Source: Heliomicrobium undosum | GTDB lineage: Bacteria > Bacillota > Desulfitobacteriia > Heliobacteriales > Heliobacteriaceae | Assembly: GCF_009877425.1 (NCBI RefSeq) | Contig: NZ_WXEY01000009.1 | Span: forward strand, 1 to 64,000 | Reading direction: 5' to 3' | Length of the DNA stretch: 64,000 bases | Shown: positions 18,215-27,438 of the stretch, piece after piece | Layout of the letters: each line of letters starts with the position of its first letter | Position numbering within the stretch: the stretch's first letter is position 1 | Program-made: the position numbers and the translations under genes | Notes under the pieces: generated by a model | What the model was told of the DNA's origin: nothing | Database searches by the model: none | Seen by the model: only the letters and a program-made list of their open reading frames with translations

Positions 18215-20155
18215 TCAGTTAACCGATATCATTTCTCCGGCCTCGCGAAGATCATAACCGCCGAGGCGCTCTACCTCCAGGCGAAACTCTTCTGACTTGA
18301 GGATATCGATGATCTCTGGCAGACAATCATCGTCTGGCGCAAAGTTCAACAGCAGATCATATTGTTCCTTCGCGACAGGGATGAAATCCAACCCGAGCGC
18401 CTGCGCGGCTGCCTGTACGCCGAGGCCGGCGTCGGCTGTGCCGGCGGCGACGGAGGCCGCCACCGCCATGTGGGTGCCCACCTCTTTGTCGTAGCCGGTG
18501 ATCACACTAACGGAAATTCCCGCTTTACCGAGCTCATAATCAAGCAGCATCCGCGTTCCCGAACCGCGCTGCCGGTTGACGTAGGTGAGTTCCGGTCGAG
18601 CGAGGTCGCTTAACCGGGTGATGCCTTTCGGGTTGCCAGGCAGGACAAGCAGGCCCTGCTCGCGCATGGCCAGATGGATCAGACATCCCTGCAAGCCAGG
18701 CAGATACTTTTTGACGAAGGGAACGTTGTAACAGCCCGACTGCTCGTCCAGCAGGTGGATGCCGGCCATGTGCGCCTCATTGTTGCGGATGGCCATGATT
18801 CCGCCCATGCTGCCCACGTTGGCGCAGGAGAGGGCGACATTTTCCATCCGGCGCCGCAGGAACAGGCCGAGCAGTTCCAGGGCGAGATCATGGCTGCCGA
18901 CAGACAATATGGTGCGCGCCGGCCGGCGCTTGCGCAGCAGTGTCACCGGCATCGAAAGGCCGGCAGGGAGGCCAGTGCTGCCCCGCTCGATGCGAATGAC
19001 GCCTTGCGCCTTTGTTAGCGACGAGATCATCCCGGCACCCCGGTTCAGGGGCGCGGCGATCCGCTTGCCTTGAACATCGCCGATGGAGACGCGGATGTAT
19101 TCCTCCATGCCGATTGTCGATGCGACTGCCTTGGACAAAGCGGCCTCGACCTGAGGCGTCTCGTAAGGGGGGAGTTTATGCCTGGCCAGGAGGATGTCCC
19201 GGACGAACAGTTCCGCCGTCAACATGGCGGAAACGGGGTAGCCAGGTAATCCGATCACCGGCTTGCCTTGACAAACGGCCAGAACCACCGGCTTGCCCGG
19301 CTTGATGGCGACGCCGTGGACGAGCACTTCGCCGATGGCGGACAGGACAGCAGCGGTATAGTCTTCCCGGCCGGCCGACGTGCCTGCATTGATGATCACC
19401 ATATCGCTTTCAGCCAAGCTTTCTATGAGGGTTTCCTCGATGGCCTGCCGGTTGTCTCTGACAATAGACTTCCGGGCCGGCTGGCCACCCCATTCGGTCA
19501 CCGCCGCCGCGAGCATGTGGGAATTCACATCAAGGATGGCGCCGGGTTGCAGTTCCTCCCGGGTCGCAACAATCTCGTCGCCTGTCGGAATCACGGCAAC
19601 CTTCGGTCTTTTGACCACTTCCACCGTGTCCAACCCGGCGGCCAGCAACGCGGCAATGTCCACTGGCGCGATGACATGGTGTTCCGCGATGACCAGTTCC
19701 CCGGCCACGATGTCCTCGCCGATGATCCGGACATGCTGCCAGGGTGCGGCGGCAGCGATGATCTCCGCTGTCCCTTCAGAGATGTGGACGTCTTCGATCA
19801 TGATCACCGCGTTGGTTCCGGCGGGCATCGCATCGCCCGTATCAACAGCATAGCAGCCCCCAGGCGTGAAGGGACTGCCGGGCGGCAGCAGGGTCAACCC
19901 TTTCGGCGCCGTCTCCTGGGCGCCGTAGGTGTCAGAGGCATAGACGGCGATACCGTCCATGGCGGAGCCGTTGTAATGCGGCACCGATTGCTTCGCATAG
20001 ACCGTACCGGCTGTCACGCGTCCGAGTGATGCCGTTACCGGCAAGTGTTCAACAGGGGGGCGTTCAAAATAGCCGATTTCTTTCAGTGTATTACGCCACA
20101 GCGCCTGCGCCTCGTCCCGCTGCAGGCAATTCAGGTAGGCTTTATTGCTGCCCAT
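18215..20155 (-). CDS. moeA: MoeA-type molybdenum transferase fused to a PBP-like domain
   Basis: A 646-residue fusion. Residues 1 to about 400 are MoeA, which inserts molybdate into adenylylated molybdopterin: HYNGSAMDGIAV, GDAMPAGTNAVIMIE, VAVIPTGDEIV and HGVAIKPGKPVVLAV. Residues from about 420 to the end resemble a type-2 periplasmic-binding fold of the COG1910 type (LSVGSHDLALELLG, NRQRGSGTRMLLDYEL, AAGTADAGLGVQAAA), probably binding molybdate or tungstate in the cytoplasm. ATG 20155 has GAGGGA 12 nt upstream; ATG 20188 is an alternative. It lies 19 bp after the other moeA, same operon. Confidence 0.88.
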   Translation of the reverse strand: MGSNKAYLNCLQRDEAQALWRNTLKEIGYFERPPVEHLPVTASLGRVTAGTVYAKQSVPHYNGSAMDGIAVYASDTYGAQETAPKGLTLLPPGSPFTPGGCYAVDTGDAMPAGTNAVIMIEDVHISEGTAEIIAAAAPWQHVRIIGEDIVAGELVIAEHHVIAPVDIAALLAAGLDTVEVVKRPKVAVIPTGDEIVATREELQPGAILDVNSHMLAAAVTEWGGQPARKSIVRDNRQAIEETLIESLAESDMVIINAGTSAGREDYTAAVLSAIGEVLVHGVAIKPGKPVVLAVCQGKPVIGLPGYPVSAMLTAELFVRDILLARHKLPPYETPQVEAALSKAVASTIGMEEYIRVSIGDVQGKRIAAPLNRGAGMISSLTKAQGVIRIERGSTGLPAGLSMPVTLLRKRRPARTILSVGSHDLALELLGLFLRRRMENVALSCANVGSMGGIMAIRNNEAHMAGIHLLDEQSGCYNVPFVKKYLPGLQGCLIHLAMREQGLLVLPGNPKGITRLSDLARPELTYVNRQRGSGTRMLLDYELGKAGISVSVITGYDKEVGTHMAVAASVAAGTADAGLGVQAAAQALGLDFIPVAKEQYDLLLNFAPDDDCLPEIIDILKSEEFRLEVERLGGYDLREAGEMISVN

Positions 20156-20174
20156 GCTTGCGCACCATCCCTCT

Positions 20175-21419
20175 TTAATCGGCGTCATAGAGAAGGAGCA
20201 CCTCAACGGCTTCCCCTTCGTATACACCGCTCTTGTCGGCCGGGATGTGCATGATGCCATCCGATTCGGCCATCAACCGGATCAGGCCCGACTTTCCGAA
20301 GATCGGCGCCGCCTTGTTGTTTGCCCCTTCTTTAATAAGCCGGACGCCGATGAAATCGTCGCGACCCGGAGAGGAGGCCACATTGCGGTTGAGGCGGGCT
20401 GTAACGCGCGTGCGCTGGAAGGTGTTTTTTTGGCCGGAGAGCAGGCGCACAGCCGGCTTGACCAACTGATCGCTCACCGTCATCGCGGCGACAGGATGGC
20501 CCGGCAACCCGAAGATGGGTGTCCCTTCGACCATCCCGAAGATGGTCGGTTTTCCCGGTTTGATGGCGATCCCGTGAAACAAGACACCGGGGGCGCCGAG
20601 GCCGTCGATGGCCTTGACAGTGAAATCTCGTGCCCCTACGGAACTGCCGCCGGAGATGACGACCATGTGATGGGTGACCGCTGCCTCGGCAAGCGCCCTG
20701 TAGAACTGTTCGAAACTGTCTCGGACGATACCCATGCGCGTCACTTGGCAACCCCATCCGGTGAAGAGGGCGCCTAAAGCGTAAGAATTGACATCCCGGA
20801 TTTGACCGGCTTTGACGGGAACATCGATATCGACCAGTTCATCACCGGTGGAAATGATGGCGACTTTCACAGGTTGGCGCACCGGCACGTAGGTGACGCC
20901 ACTGGCGGCGAGAACGCCGATGTGGGCCGGCGTAATTTTTTGTCCCCGGCGGAGAATGATCGAACCGTAGGCAATGTCTTCCCCTTTGACGACGACATTT
21001 TCACCGGGCGCGATCATTTTGGAGATTAAAAGTGAATGGGGATCAGGCTGCTCGGCATACTCCAGCATCACCACCGCGTCGGCCCCCGCCGGCAGCATGC
21101 CGCCCGTCGGGATCGTCGCCGCTTGGCCAGGGCGCAGTTCGATATCCGTGGGTTGCCCCATGAGCACCTCGCCGACGATAGTGAACAGTGATGGCGCGGC
21201 TTCGCTGGCGCCAAAGGTGTCGGCGCTGCGCACGGCAAAACCGTCGACCGTGGATCGGCTGAAAGGGGGGAGGTTCTCTATGGCCGCTATATCCGTTGCT
21301 GCCACCCTTCCCAAGGCATCGACAAGAGATACTTGCTCAAAAGCCACAATGGCGCCGGTCAGTTCTTTGGCGATTATCTCTTGGGCCTCGCGAAGGGGGA
21401 TGCACTGGAAAAAGTCCAT
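20175..21419 (-). CDS. moeA: MoeA molybdopterin molybdenumtransferase
   Basis: A 414-residue MoeA of normal length. Domain signatures: PPFSRSTVDGFAV, GGMLPAGADAVVMLEY, VAIISTGDELV, SGGSSVGARDFT and HGIAIKPGKPTIFG, then the C-terminal beta-barrel. It inserts molybdenum into the pterin dithiolene of Moco. Start ATG 21419 follows AGAGGA. It is the first gene of a two-moeA operon. The only molybdoenzyme in the window is the xanthine dehydrogenase-like XdhA at 58 kb, a possible client. Confidence 0.92.
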   Translation of the reverse strand: MDFFQCIPLREAQEIIAKELTGAIVAFEQVSLVDALGRVAATDIAAIENLPPFSRSTVDGFAVRSADTFGASEAAPSLFTIVGEVLMGQPTDIELRPGQAATIPTGGMLPAGADAVVMLEYAEQPDPHSLLISKMIAPGENVVVKGEDIAYGSIILRRGQKITPAHIGVLAASGVTYVPVRQPVKVAIISTGDELVDIDVPVKAGQIRDVNSYALGALFTGWGCQVTRMGIVRDSFEQFYRALAEAAVTHHMVVISGGSSVGARDFTVKAIDGLGAPGVLFHGIAIKPGKPTIFGMVEGTPIFGLPGHPVAAMTVSDQLVKPAVRLLSGQKNTFQRTRVTARLNRNVASSPGRDDFIGVRLIKEGANNKAAPIFGKSGLIRLMAESDGIMHIPADKSGVYEGEAVEVLLLYDAD

Positions 21420-21604
21420 GGTGAATTCCTCTTTTCTGCGTAGGGTTGCATCAACTGGTCTTATGTGGGCTTATACAACGAAAGATCATGATTTATTTCG
21501 AGAAATGCCGTGCAATCCCCTGCTTGGCTTTGCCGTATACCCTGGGTAAGCGTTACTTGGTCCGTTTCCGTGTTATAATTTTGAAGATGAGAGGAGTGAA
21601 ATCG

Positions 21605-22303
21605 GTGGACGCTTCCAAGAAAAAGGTGCAAACGAAGTTTGACGACACCGCTGGGCGGTATGACAGTCAACGGAAACAGTTGATCCCCTGTTTTGACGAT
21701 TTCTATGGTATCGCTGTTTCGATTGCGGAGACGGAAAAGGAATCTCCGAAGATCCTCGATATCGGCGCAGGAACGGGGTTGCTGGCATCGTTCTTTATGG
21801 ACAAGTACCCGAACGCCCAGTTCACGCTGATCGATATATCGGAGAAAATGCTGGATGTGGCGAAAGAGCGGTTCTGCGATAATCCCAATGTGACCTATCT
21901 GGTCGGCGACTATGCGAAATACCCCTTTTCGGAGAAGTTCGACCTCGTCATTTCGTCTCTGTCGATTCATCATCTGACCGACCCGGAGAAGGTTGCTTTG
22001 TACCGGACGATCTATGAACTCCTGAACGAAAAGGGGATATTCGTCAACGCCGACCAGGTGCTGGGAAGCACTCCCTACCTCGATAACATGTATGTGGACG
22101 ACTGGAAGCGGAAAGTGGAAGCCAGCGGGTTGAGTCCCGAAGCCATCAAGGCGGCCTATGAGAGACTGAGTTTGGATATCTTTGCGCCTTTGCAGGCTCA
22201 GTTGAATTGGTTGAGGCAGGCGGGCTTTGTCGATGGCGATTGTGTATATAAATATTTTAACTTTGTCGTCCTCTTCGGCAGGAAAGATAGTACTGCGGCT
22301 TGA
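21605..22303 (+). CDS. Class I SAM-dependent methyltransferase
   Basis: A 232-residue Rossmann-fold methyltransferase. Motif I is ILDIGAGTGLLASFF, motif II FTLIDISEKMLDVA, post-II YLVGDYAKYPF, and the substrate-side motif DLVISSLSIHHLTD. It transfers methyl from SAM; the acceptor is unknown. GTG 21605 lies 9 nt after GAGGAG; ATG 21587 and GTG 21596 are inside or before that site. A TATAAT box (21575-21580) with no good -35 lies just upstream. It is a single gene divergent from moeA, closed by a perfect hairpin. Confidence 0.85.
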   Translation: MDASKKKVQTKFDDTAGRYDSQRKQLIPCFDDFYGIAVSIAETEKESPKILDIGAGTGLLASFFMDKYPNAQFTLIDISEKMLDVAKERFCDNPNVTYLVGDYAKYPFSEKFDLVISSLSIHHLTDPEKVALYRTIYELLNEKGIFVNADQVLGSTPYLDNMYVDDWKRKVEASGLSPEAIKAAYERLSLDIFAPLQAQLNWLRQAGFVDGDCVYKYFNFVVLFGRKDSTAA

Positions 22304-22349
22304 CATGAAAAAAGCCCGCCTGTAGCGCAGCAGGCGGGCTTTTTTCATG
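22304..22349. terminator. Bidirectional terminator
   Basis: Perfect 19-bp arms (CATGAAAAAAGCCCGCCTG and its complement) with an 8-nt loop, A- and T-tracts on both sides. It serves the methyltransferase gene and the leftward mini-genes. Confidence 0.93.
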
Positions 22350-22378
22350 TCTTTCGTGAAGCGGCATGATCTTGATCT

Positions 22379-22507
22379 TTAAGCCCCGTAACCGTATCCG
22401 AAACCGAAACCGGTGCCCAGAATGGCGATGATGATGATCAGGATGGCCAGGGCGACGATGCTATTCCCGAAGTAATAGCCAGTTCCGCAACCGCAAGCGT
22501 TGCCCAT
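22379..22507 (-). CDS. YjcZ-like Gly-rich mini membrane protein
   Basis: A 42-residue protein: MGNACGCGTGYYFG, a strongly hydrophobic helix (SIVALAILIIIIAILG), then a Gly-aromatic tail GFGFGYGYGA. This matches the YjcZ-type small sporulation-associated proteins of Firmicutes: Gly/Tyr-rich, one helix. The start ATG 22507 follows a GGGGGT site. It pairs with a similar gene immediately upstream. A spore-coat or envelope role is inferred from the family only. Confidence 0.75.
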   Translation of the reverse strand: MGNACGCGTGYYFGNSIVALAILIIIIAILGTGFGFGYGYGA

Positions 22508-22546
22508 AAAAGGACCCCCTTTCGTCAAAATTGTGCAAAGGCGGGG

Positions 22547-22672
22547 TTAGTCGCGAACGTAGCCGAAGCCCACAATACTGGGATAGAAAGCGCCAATGAT
22601 GATCAGGGCGATGACAAGACCGGCCACGACCCCAAAACCGGAACCGAAGAATCCGCCGTAAGCAGCACCCAT
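22547..22672 (-). CDS. YjcZ-like Gly-rich mini membrane protein
   Basis: A 41-residue protein: MGAAYGGFFGSGFGVVAG, hydrophobic LVIALIIIGAF, then GFGYVRD. It has a single membrane helix. AAGGAGG lies 10 nt before ATG 22672, one of the best ribosome binding sites in the window. It is 39 bp upstream of the second mini-gene on the same strand, so the two are probably cotranscribed. It is related in layout, not in exact sequence, to its neighbour. Confidence 0.75.
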   Translation of the reverse strand: MGAAYGGFFGSGFGVVAGLVIALIIIGAFYPSIVGFGYVRD

Positions 22673-22908
22673 ACGGAAAGACCTCCTTTCATGGTATCTA
22701 CCAACAGGTTATGGCAAACTATGGAATTGGTTACTCGCCGAGACGAGACTTTTAGCCGGAAGGGGGGGCGTTGCCGCCGGCGTAAAGTCATTTATTCATG
22801 GCGAATAGAGGAATAAAAGGGGGAGAAATAGAAACATTTTTTGCTAGTTTATTTCGATTCGGAATGAGGAACGCCCCATGATTCCGATAAGCTTTGGAAA
22901 AGAAGGTG

Positions 22909-24702
22909 ATGACACTGCGACTTCGACTCCCCATTGTGTTGACTGTAGAGCCACCGATGTGGTCGTCCAAACGATTCGTTTCTGCTCTATCAACGGTAGG
23001 ACTCTTTATCACGCTCTTTCTCCCTGCGGATGCCTTCGCCTCGGCTGCTGACGATGTCGCCGCGCGGTTGGATGCTGGCCCCCGAAGGAGCCTTGAACAG
23101 TTGCGCCAAATCGTGCCGGAGATCAAATCAATGCCCTTACAGAAGGATGATGTGGAAGATCAACTGGGGCTCATTACCATCCATGGCGCTGCGGAAGCCT
23201 CCGATCTGTACATAACCTTCAGCCTTGATCAATGGACGGGGAAGATTCATTTCTATCAGCGCGCTTACAGCAAAGAGCCAAACAAGCAAGGCAAATCACA
23301 GCCCATGTCACGGCGTGAGATAAGGGAAAAGTGTGTTGCCTATGCGACAAGCCTCTTGGGAGGGGATTGGGCGCAGTATCGCGGTGATGGTCCGCTTATG
23401 TTTCGTCAAGTTGATGATGCTGCTTCGTATACCCTGAATTTGCCGCGCGATTTGAACGGCGGCGGGATGATAGACGATGGATGCGTGGTTTCCGTCGACG
23501 AGCAGGGAACGCTCATCTCTTTTTTCCGTCCCAAGGAAACGCCGCGTGACCCGGGGGATTATTATCCTTCCACGGTGAACTGGATCGCAAAGGACCAAGC
23601 CGTTGCCCGATTACGACGTGAATCTCCGATGCGATTGATGTATGTGGAACGGTTGCCGGTGACCGTGGATGAGCAAGGAAATACCATCTCGTCCCGCCCG
23701 GCTTTGATCTATGCGCCAACCCGGATTGACCCGATCGACGGGGAGACAGGCTTATTTACGTATGATCCGTTCCTGGATCGGTGGGGGGTTTTTCCCAAAT
23801 GGTTTGCTACGCCGATGCATGTCGGTTACTGGACGACCATCATGCCGCCTGCGGAAACATTGGTTCAAGTAAAAGGAGGAGGGGCGCCGTCTGTTGTGGC
23901 TAACCTGGATGAGTCGGCGGCCTGGATCTCCCAATACATGGGTGTCGATATGACGGGAAAGTCGCTCGATAAGGATCGCAGCAGATGGTTCATGTACGCC
24001 TCCGTCGAGGAACGAAGGGAGGAACGATATTCGTCCTGGTCAGTGGAAAATATCATCAATATCCGCATTTCCAAGGATACCGGCAGGATTACGTATTTTT
24101 CATATAAGGAAAATGGCTATCAACGCCAAGAACCGGAAGCGGATATCGGTCCCGAGGCCGCTCAAGCTACGGCGATCGCTTTTATCCAACAGTTTCTTCC
24201 CCCTGGCGACCATGCCATGCTCATAAAAGCTCACCCCGTGGCCAATCAAATGCCTGAACCCGACGATATTCCTGAGTGGGTGAATCGGAGAGATATGACC
24301 GGTTGGATCCAGAGCGACCCGCCGTCATACGTGTTCCAATTTATCCGGCTCTACCAGGGGATACCGGTGAAAGAGCAGTACTTCCAGGTGTCCCTCGATG
24401 GGCGAGACGGACGGATAACCCGCTTTGAAATGCCGAAATCAATGTCGATCGATACAGCCCTTCCCGATAGCGATCAGGCGATTGCGCCGGAGAAGGCGAT
24501 GGATGTTCTATTGGCCGATGTGCCTTTCAGCAGAACCTACTACTATCCAGTATATAGAAACATATTTACCAAGTACACCTACCGTCCGGTGTACAGGTTA
24601 AGCAGTGTCGGAATGGACACCTTTTGGGAGGGGCCTTTGTACGTCGATGCCTTCACCGGGAATTTGGTGAGTTTTCCCAAGGTCCTGAAGGATGGGAAAT
24701 GA
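22909..24702 (+). CDS. Secreted YcdB/YcdC-like repeat protein
   Basis: About 597 residues, with a signal peptide near residues 18-47 (FVSALSTVGLFITLFLPADAFASA). The mature protein is built of repeated beta-rich units of the YcdB/YcdC type, with pairs such as ISKDTGRITYFSY, VSLDGRDGRITRFE and VDAFTGNLVSF. Proteins of this kind are exported, and their function is unknown. ATG 22909 is preceded by AAGAAGG at very short distance; ATG 22957 would give a neater signal peptide. A hairpin terminator follows. Confidence 0.6.
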   Translation: MTLRLRLPIVLTVEPPMWSSKRFVSALSTVGLFITLFLPADAFASAADDVAARLDAGPRRSLEQLRQIVPEIKSMPLQKDDVEDQLGLITIHGAAEASDLYITFSLDQWTGKIHFYQRAYSKEPNKQGKSQPMSRREIREKCVAYATSLLGGDWAQYRGDGPLMFRQVDDAASYTLNLPRDLNGGGMIDDGCVVSVDEQGTLISFFRPKETPRDPGDYYPSTVNWIAKDQAVARLRRESPMRLMYVERLPVTVDEQGNTISSRPALIYAPTRIDPIDGETGLFTYDPFLDRWGVFPKWFATPMHVGYWTTIMPPAETLVQVKGGGAPSVVANLDESAAWISQYMGVDMTGKSLDKDRSRWFMYASVEERREERYSSWSVENIINIRISKDTGRITYFSYKENGYQRQEPEADIGPEAAQATAIAFIQQFLPPGDHAMLIKAHPVANQMPEPDDIPEWVNRRDMTGWIQSDPPSYVFQFIRLYQGIPVKEQYFQVSLDGRDGRITRFEMPKSMSIDTALPDSDQAIAPEKAMDVLLADVPFSRTYYYPVYRNIFTKYTYRPVYRLSSVGMDTFWEGPLYVDAFTGNLVSFPKVLKDGK

Positions 24703-24705
24703 ACG

Positions 24706-24740
24706 AAGCCCTGTTCTCTCTGTCAGAGAACAGGGCTTTA
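24706..24740 (+). terminator. Terminator after the YcdB-like gene
   Basis: AAGCCCTGTTCTCT / AGAGAACAGGGCTT perfect 14-bp stem with a 5-nt loop, followed by TATC. Confidence 0.85.
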
Positions 24741-24773
24741 TCATCATCAGTTCAATGGAGGATTTCGGCGACG

Positions 24774-25934
24774 CTACAGCAGCGCCCGCAACATCGCCTC
24801 CAACTCGGCCTGGGTCGCCCGGCGGGGATTGGTGAGACCGCAGACATCCTGCTGGGCGTTTGCCGCCAGGGTGGGGATATGCCGCTCTTCGAACCCCTTT
24901 AATTCGCTGAGACGCGTCGGCAGTTTCAATTCGCGCTGCAGCCGTTGGATGGCGCCGATGGCGGCGAGGCCGGCCTCCATCGGGGGGAGCATTGTGGTCG
25001 CGGCGCCCATCGCCTCGGCGATGCGGGCGAATTTGGCCGGCGCCGACGGCAGGTTGTAGGCGCAGACTGCCGGTAGCAGGAGGGCGTTGCAGAGACCGTG
25101 GGGCAGGTTGTAGAAACCGCCCAGTTGATGGGCCAGGGCATGGACATAGCCGAGACTGGCGTTGTTGAAGGAGATGCCGGCCAGGTATTCGGCGTAGGTC
25201 ATCATCACCCGCGCCTCCAGATCGTTCCCGTTATAGAAGGCCCGCGGCAGGTATCCGGCGACCAGTTCGATCGCCTTTAAGGCCTTGCAGTCTGTCACCG
25301 GTGTGGCCTGTGTGGACACATACGCTTCAATCGCATGGGTCAGCGCGTCCATCCCGGTGGCCGCCGTCAGTCCCGGCGGCATCCCGGTCATCAGGGCGGC
25401 GTCGTTGACGGCGATCAGGGGCGTCACATGCCAATCGTCGATGGCCATCTTCACATGGCGTTGCTCGTCCGTGATGACGCAGAAGCGGGTCACCTCGCTG
25501 CCCGTGCCAGCGGTCGTATTGACGGCGACGAGCGGGGCGGCCGGGTGCTTCGACTTGTTTGAGCCCACATAATCGGTGATCCGGCCTCCGTTTGTAGCGA
25601 GTAGGGCCACGGCCTTGGCGCAGTCATGGGGAGAGCCGCCACCGAAGGAAACGAGGAAATCGCAGCCATTGTCCCGGTACGATTGCAAACCTTGCTCCAC
25701 ATTTTCGACAGTAGGGTTCGGCTTGACGTCAGTATAAAGGACGTGGAGGATGTTCAGATTGTCCAGAACGCTGGTCAGCTTTTTCACCAACCCCGTGTCC
25801 GCCAGCACCCGATCGCTGATGATCAAGGCCTTGCGCACGCGCATGGGCCGGATGTACTCGGCGATCTCATCCAGGCAGTCGACGCCGACGATGCTGACCG
25901 GCGGCATGAAATAGCGGTATACCTGTTTATTCAT
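24774..25934 (-). CDS. Iron-containing alcohol dehydrogenase
   Basis: A 386-residue group III (Fe-dependent) alcohol dehydrogenase. The NAD-binding region has FGGGSPHDCAKAVA, followed by TTAGTGSEVTRF. Metal ligands come from the segment DALTHAIEAYVS and from HALAHQLGGFYNLPHGLCNA, which holds the conserved HxxxH...H pattern. It reduces aldehydes or oxidises alcohols (ethanol, butanol or 1,3-propanediol type); the exact substrate is not determinable. ATG 25934 has AAGGAAG 7 nt upstream. Single gene. Confidence 0.92.
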   Translation of the reverse strand: MNKQVYRYFMPPVSIVGVDCLDEIAEYIRPMRVRKALIISDRVLADTGLVKKLTSVLDNLNILHVLYTDVKPNPTVENVEQGLQSYRDNGCDFLVSFGGGSPHDCAKAVALLATNGGRITDYVGSNKSKHPAAPLVAVNTTAGTGSEVTRFCVITDEQRHVKMAIDDWHVTPLIAVNDAALMTGMPPGLTAATGMDALTHAIEAYVSTQATPVTDCKALKAIELVAGYLPRAFYNGNDLEARVMMTYAEYLAGISFNNASLGYVHALAHQLGGFYNLPHGLCNALLLPAVCAYNLPSAPAKFARIAEAMGAATTMLPPMEAGLAAIGAIQRLQRELKLPTRLSELKGFEERHIPTLAANAQQDVCGLTNPRRATQAELEAMLRALL

Positions 25935-26076
25935 TGTCCGTCTTCCTTTCCGCCGCTCGGCATCGTAATTTGTAATAATCTTCACATTCTTTGCGGAGAG
26001 GCGATTTCCCTGTCAAAGGAGAGAGGTTGGCAAGAAAGAGCGGCAAAGTTGCAAGAAAAGATAATGACGAATGAAG

Positions 26077-26121
26077 AAAGGAAGCCCACCGGCGCCGAAG
26101 AGACTGCCGAGGGCTTCCTTT
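26077..26121 (-). terminator. Terminator of the ATPase-HEPN operon
   Basis: AAAGGAAGCCC / GGGCTTCCTTT perfect 11-bp arms; read leftward it ends in a T-rich tract. Confidence 0.75.
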
Positions 26122-26160
26122 GTCATCGTTGGCTTATTTCGCAAAGATATCGCTTCCGTT

Positions 26161-27438
26161 TTAGAGTAAATTGTCCAGCCGTTGAATTGTCGACAATAAC
26201 TCTTCAAAGACGGCTCGGGTTAACGGAACGTAGTGGGCCAGTTGGTTGCGTGCCTTGCGGAGGATATCCACACTGGCTTCTAGAGCATTTTTGTCGACGC
26301 CGGGGAAATAGGCTTGGGGCGCCCGGATGACGCAGAGCAGGTGACCGAACTGGGTGATTGGACCGTCGGGCGTGGATTGCAGGTCTCCCCGATCCTGATC
26401 GGCGAAGTGGATCCACTGTTCACCGAAGAGCCGAGTCAGGGAGCGGCAGAGGTCGAAACGCACGGCGTCGATGACAGGGAAGAGAAAGCGGGCCTGTCCG
26501 CGCCAAATCCGCTGGTCCAGTTCCTGGCGAAGGCCAACCAGGGCAGCTGCGGCGGCGTGCAGTTCCATGCCCCGTTCCGGCGTGTAGACGATGGCGCCGG
26601 CGCGCCATAGGGCTTCAAATTCTTTCGGTGGGGCGCCCAGGTTGCGCATGCGGCTCGGGTAACTGAGCCGCGTTGCTTTGACAGCCCCCAGTTTTTCCAG
26701 TTGCGATGGGTTCCAGCCGAGATCCCTGCCGTATTCGGTCAGGACTCCCCATTCATCCCTCTCGCAGGCAATACATTGTGTCAGGAGACGTTCGAGCAGT
26801 TGCGGGTCACCGCCGGACAACTCTGTCCAGACAGCTTCCGCCCAATGCCAGTTTGCTTCACTGCTTTCACGTAAAGCGGTTCGCAACAGATAGGTCAGTT
26901 CCAGTTGGGAGAGGGGGTTCCAGAAGCGGCGGACGGCTAATCGCACGTCTGCCGGCGGCGTGAAGGCCGATTCGCCGTGAATGGGGAAGAGCAGGACGCG
27001 GCGGGCCACATCGGACGGCGCGCCGTGAGCTGCGTCATTCCATCCGCTGATAAAACGCCCCCAGAGCGCCTGTTCCTCGGGAGGGAGGCCCTCCAAACCG
27101 GTGATGACGGTCAGAGAGGGCCAATCGTCGCTGTAAATCAGTTCCCGGGGGCCGAGACGTCCATTGGTTTTGCGGGAAGGCCAACGCAGGCTATCAGCCA
27201 GCAAGGTCGCCGGTGAACGGCCTTTCGCGTTTGCCGGGTTGATCCAGTATTCGTGGATATTAGTGTAGGGGATCTGGTCGCAGATGGCTTCACTGAGTCG
27301 TTGCACCGCCTCCGGTGGGCAGTAGCGCGGGAAGAGCAGAAAAACGCTCCGGGGCGCCAGAAGATCATCGGCGATGTTGCGGCACCACTTCTCTACACCG
27401 GGCATGCGCCACCAGGCGAAATCACTGCCATAGTTCAT
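26161..27438 (-). CDS. Large-ATPase partner with C-terminal HEPN-type RNQLAH motif
   Basis: A 425-residue protein that I cannot assign to a named family. The last 110 residues are helical and include ILRKARNQLAHYVPLT, with Arg397 and His402 in the Rx4H arrangement of HEPN ribonuclease domains. The N-terminal half has strand-helix features of a P-loop-like fold (SVFLLFPRY, LTVITGLEGL) but no Walker A lysine, so it may be a degenerate NTPase module. ATG 27438 overlaps the end of the upstream ATPase gene by 17 nt, with GGTGG in that gene as ribosome binding site, so the two are translationally coupled. A likely RNase effector or sensor partner; function inferred. Confidence 0.6.
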   Translation of the reverse strand: MNYGSDFAWWRMPGVEKWCRNIADDLLAPRSVFLLFPRYCPPEAVQRLSEAICDQIPYTNIHEYWINPANAKGRSPATLLADSLRWPSRKTNGRLGPRELIYSDDWPSLTVITGLEGLPPEEQALWGRFISGWNDAAHGAPSDVARRVLLFPIHGESAFTPPADVRLAVRRFWNPLSQLELTYLLRTALRESSEANWHWAEAVWTELSGGDPQLLERLLTQCIACERDEWGVLTEYGRDLGWNPSQLEKLGAVKATRLSYPSRMRNLGAPPKEFEALWRAGAIVYTPERGMELHAAAAALVGLRQELDQRIWRGQARFLFPVIDAVRFDLCRSLTRLFGEQWIHFADQDRGDLQSTPDGPITQFGHLLCVIRAPQAYFPGVDKNALEASVDILRKARNQLAHYVPLTRAVFEELLSTIQRLDNLL

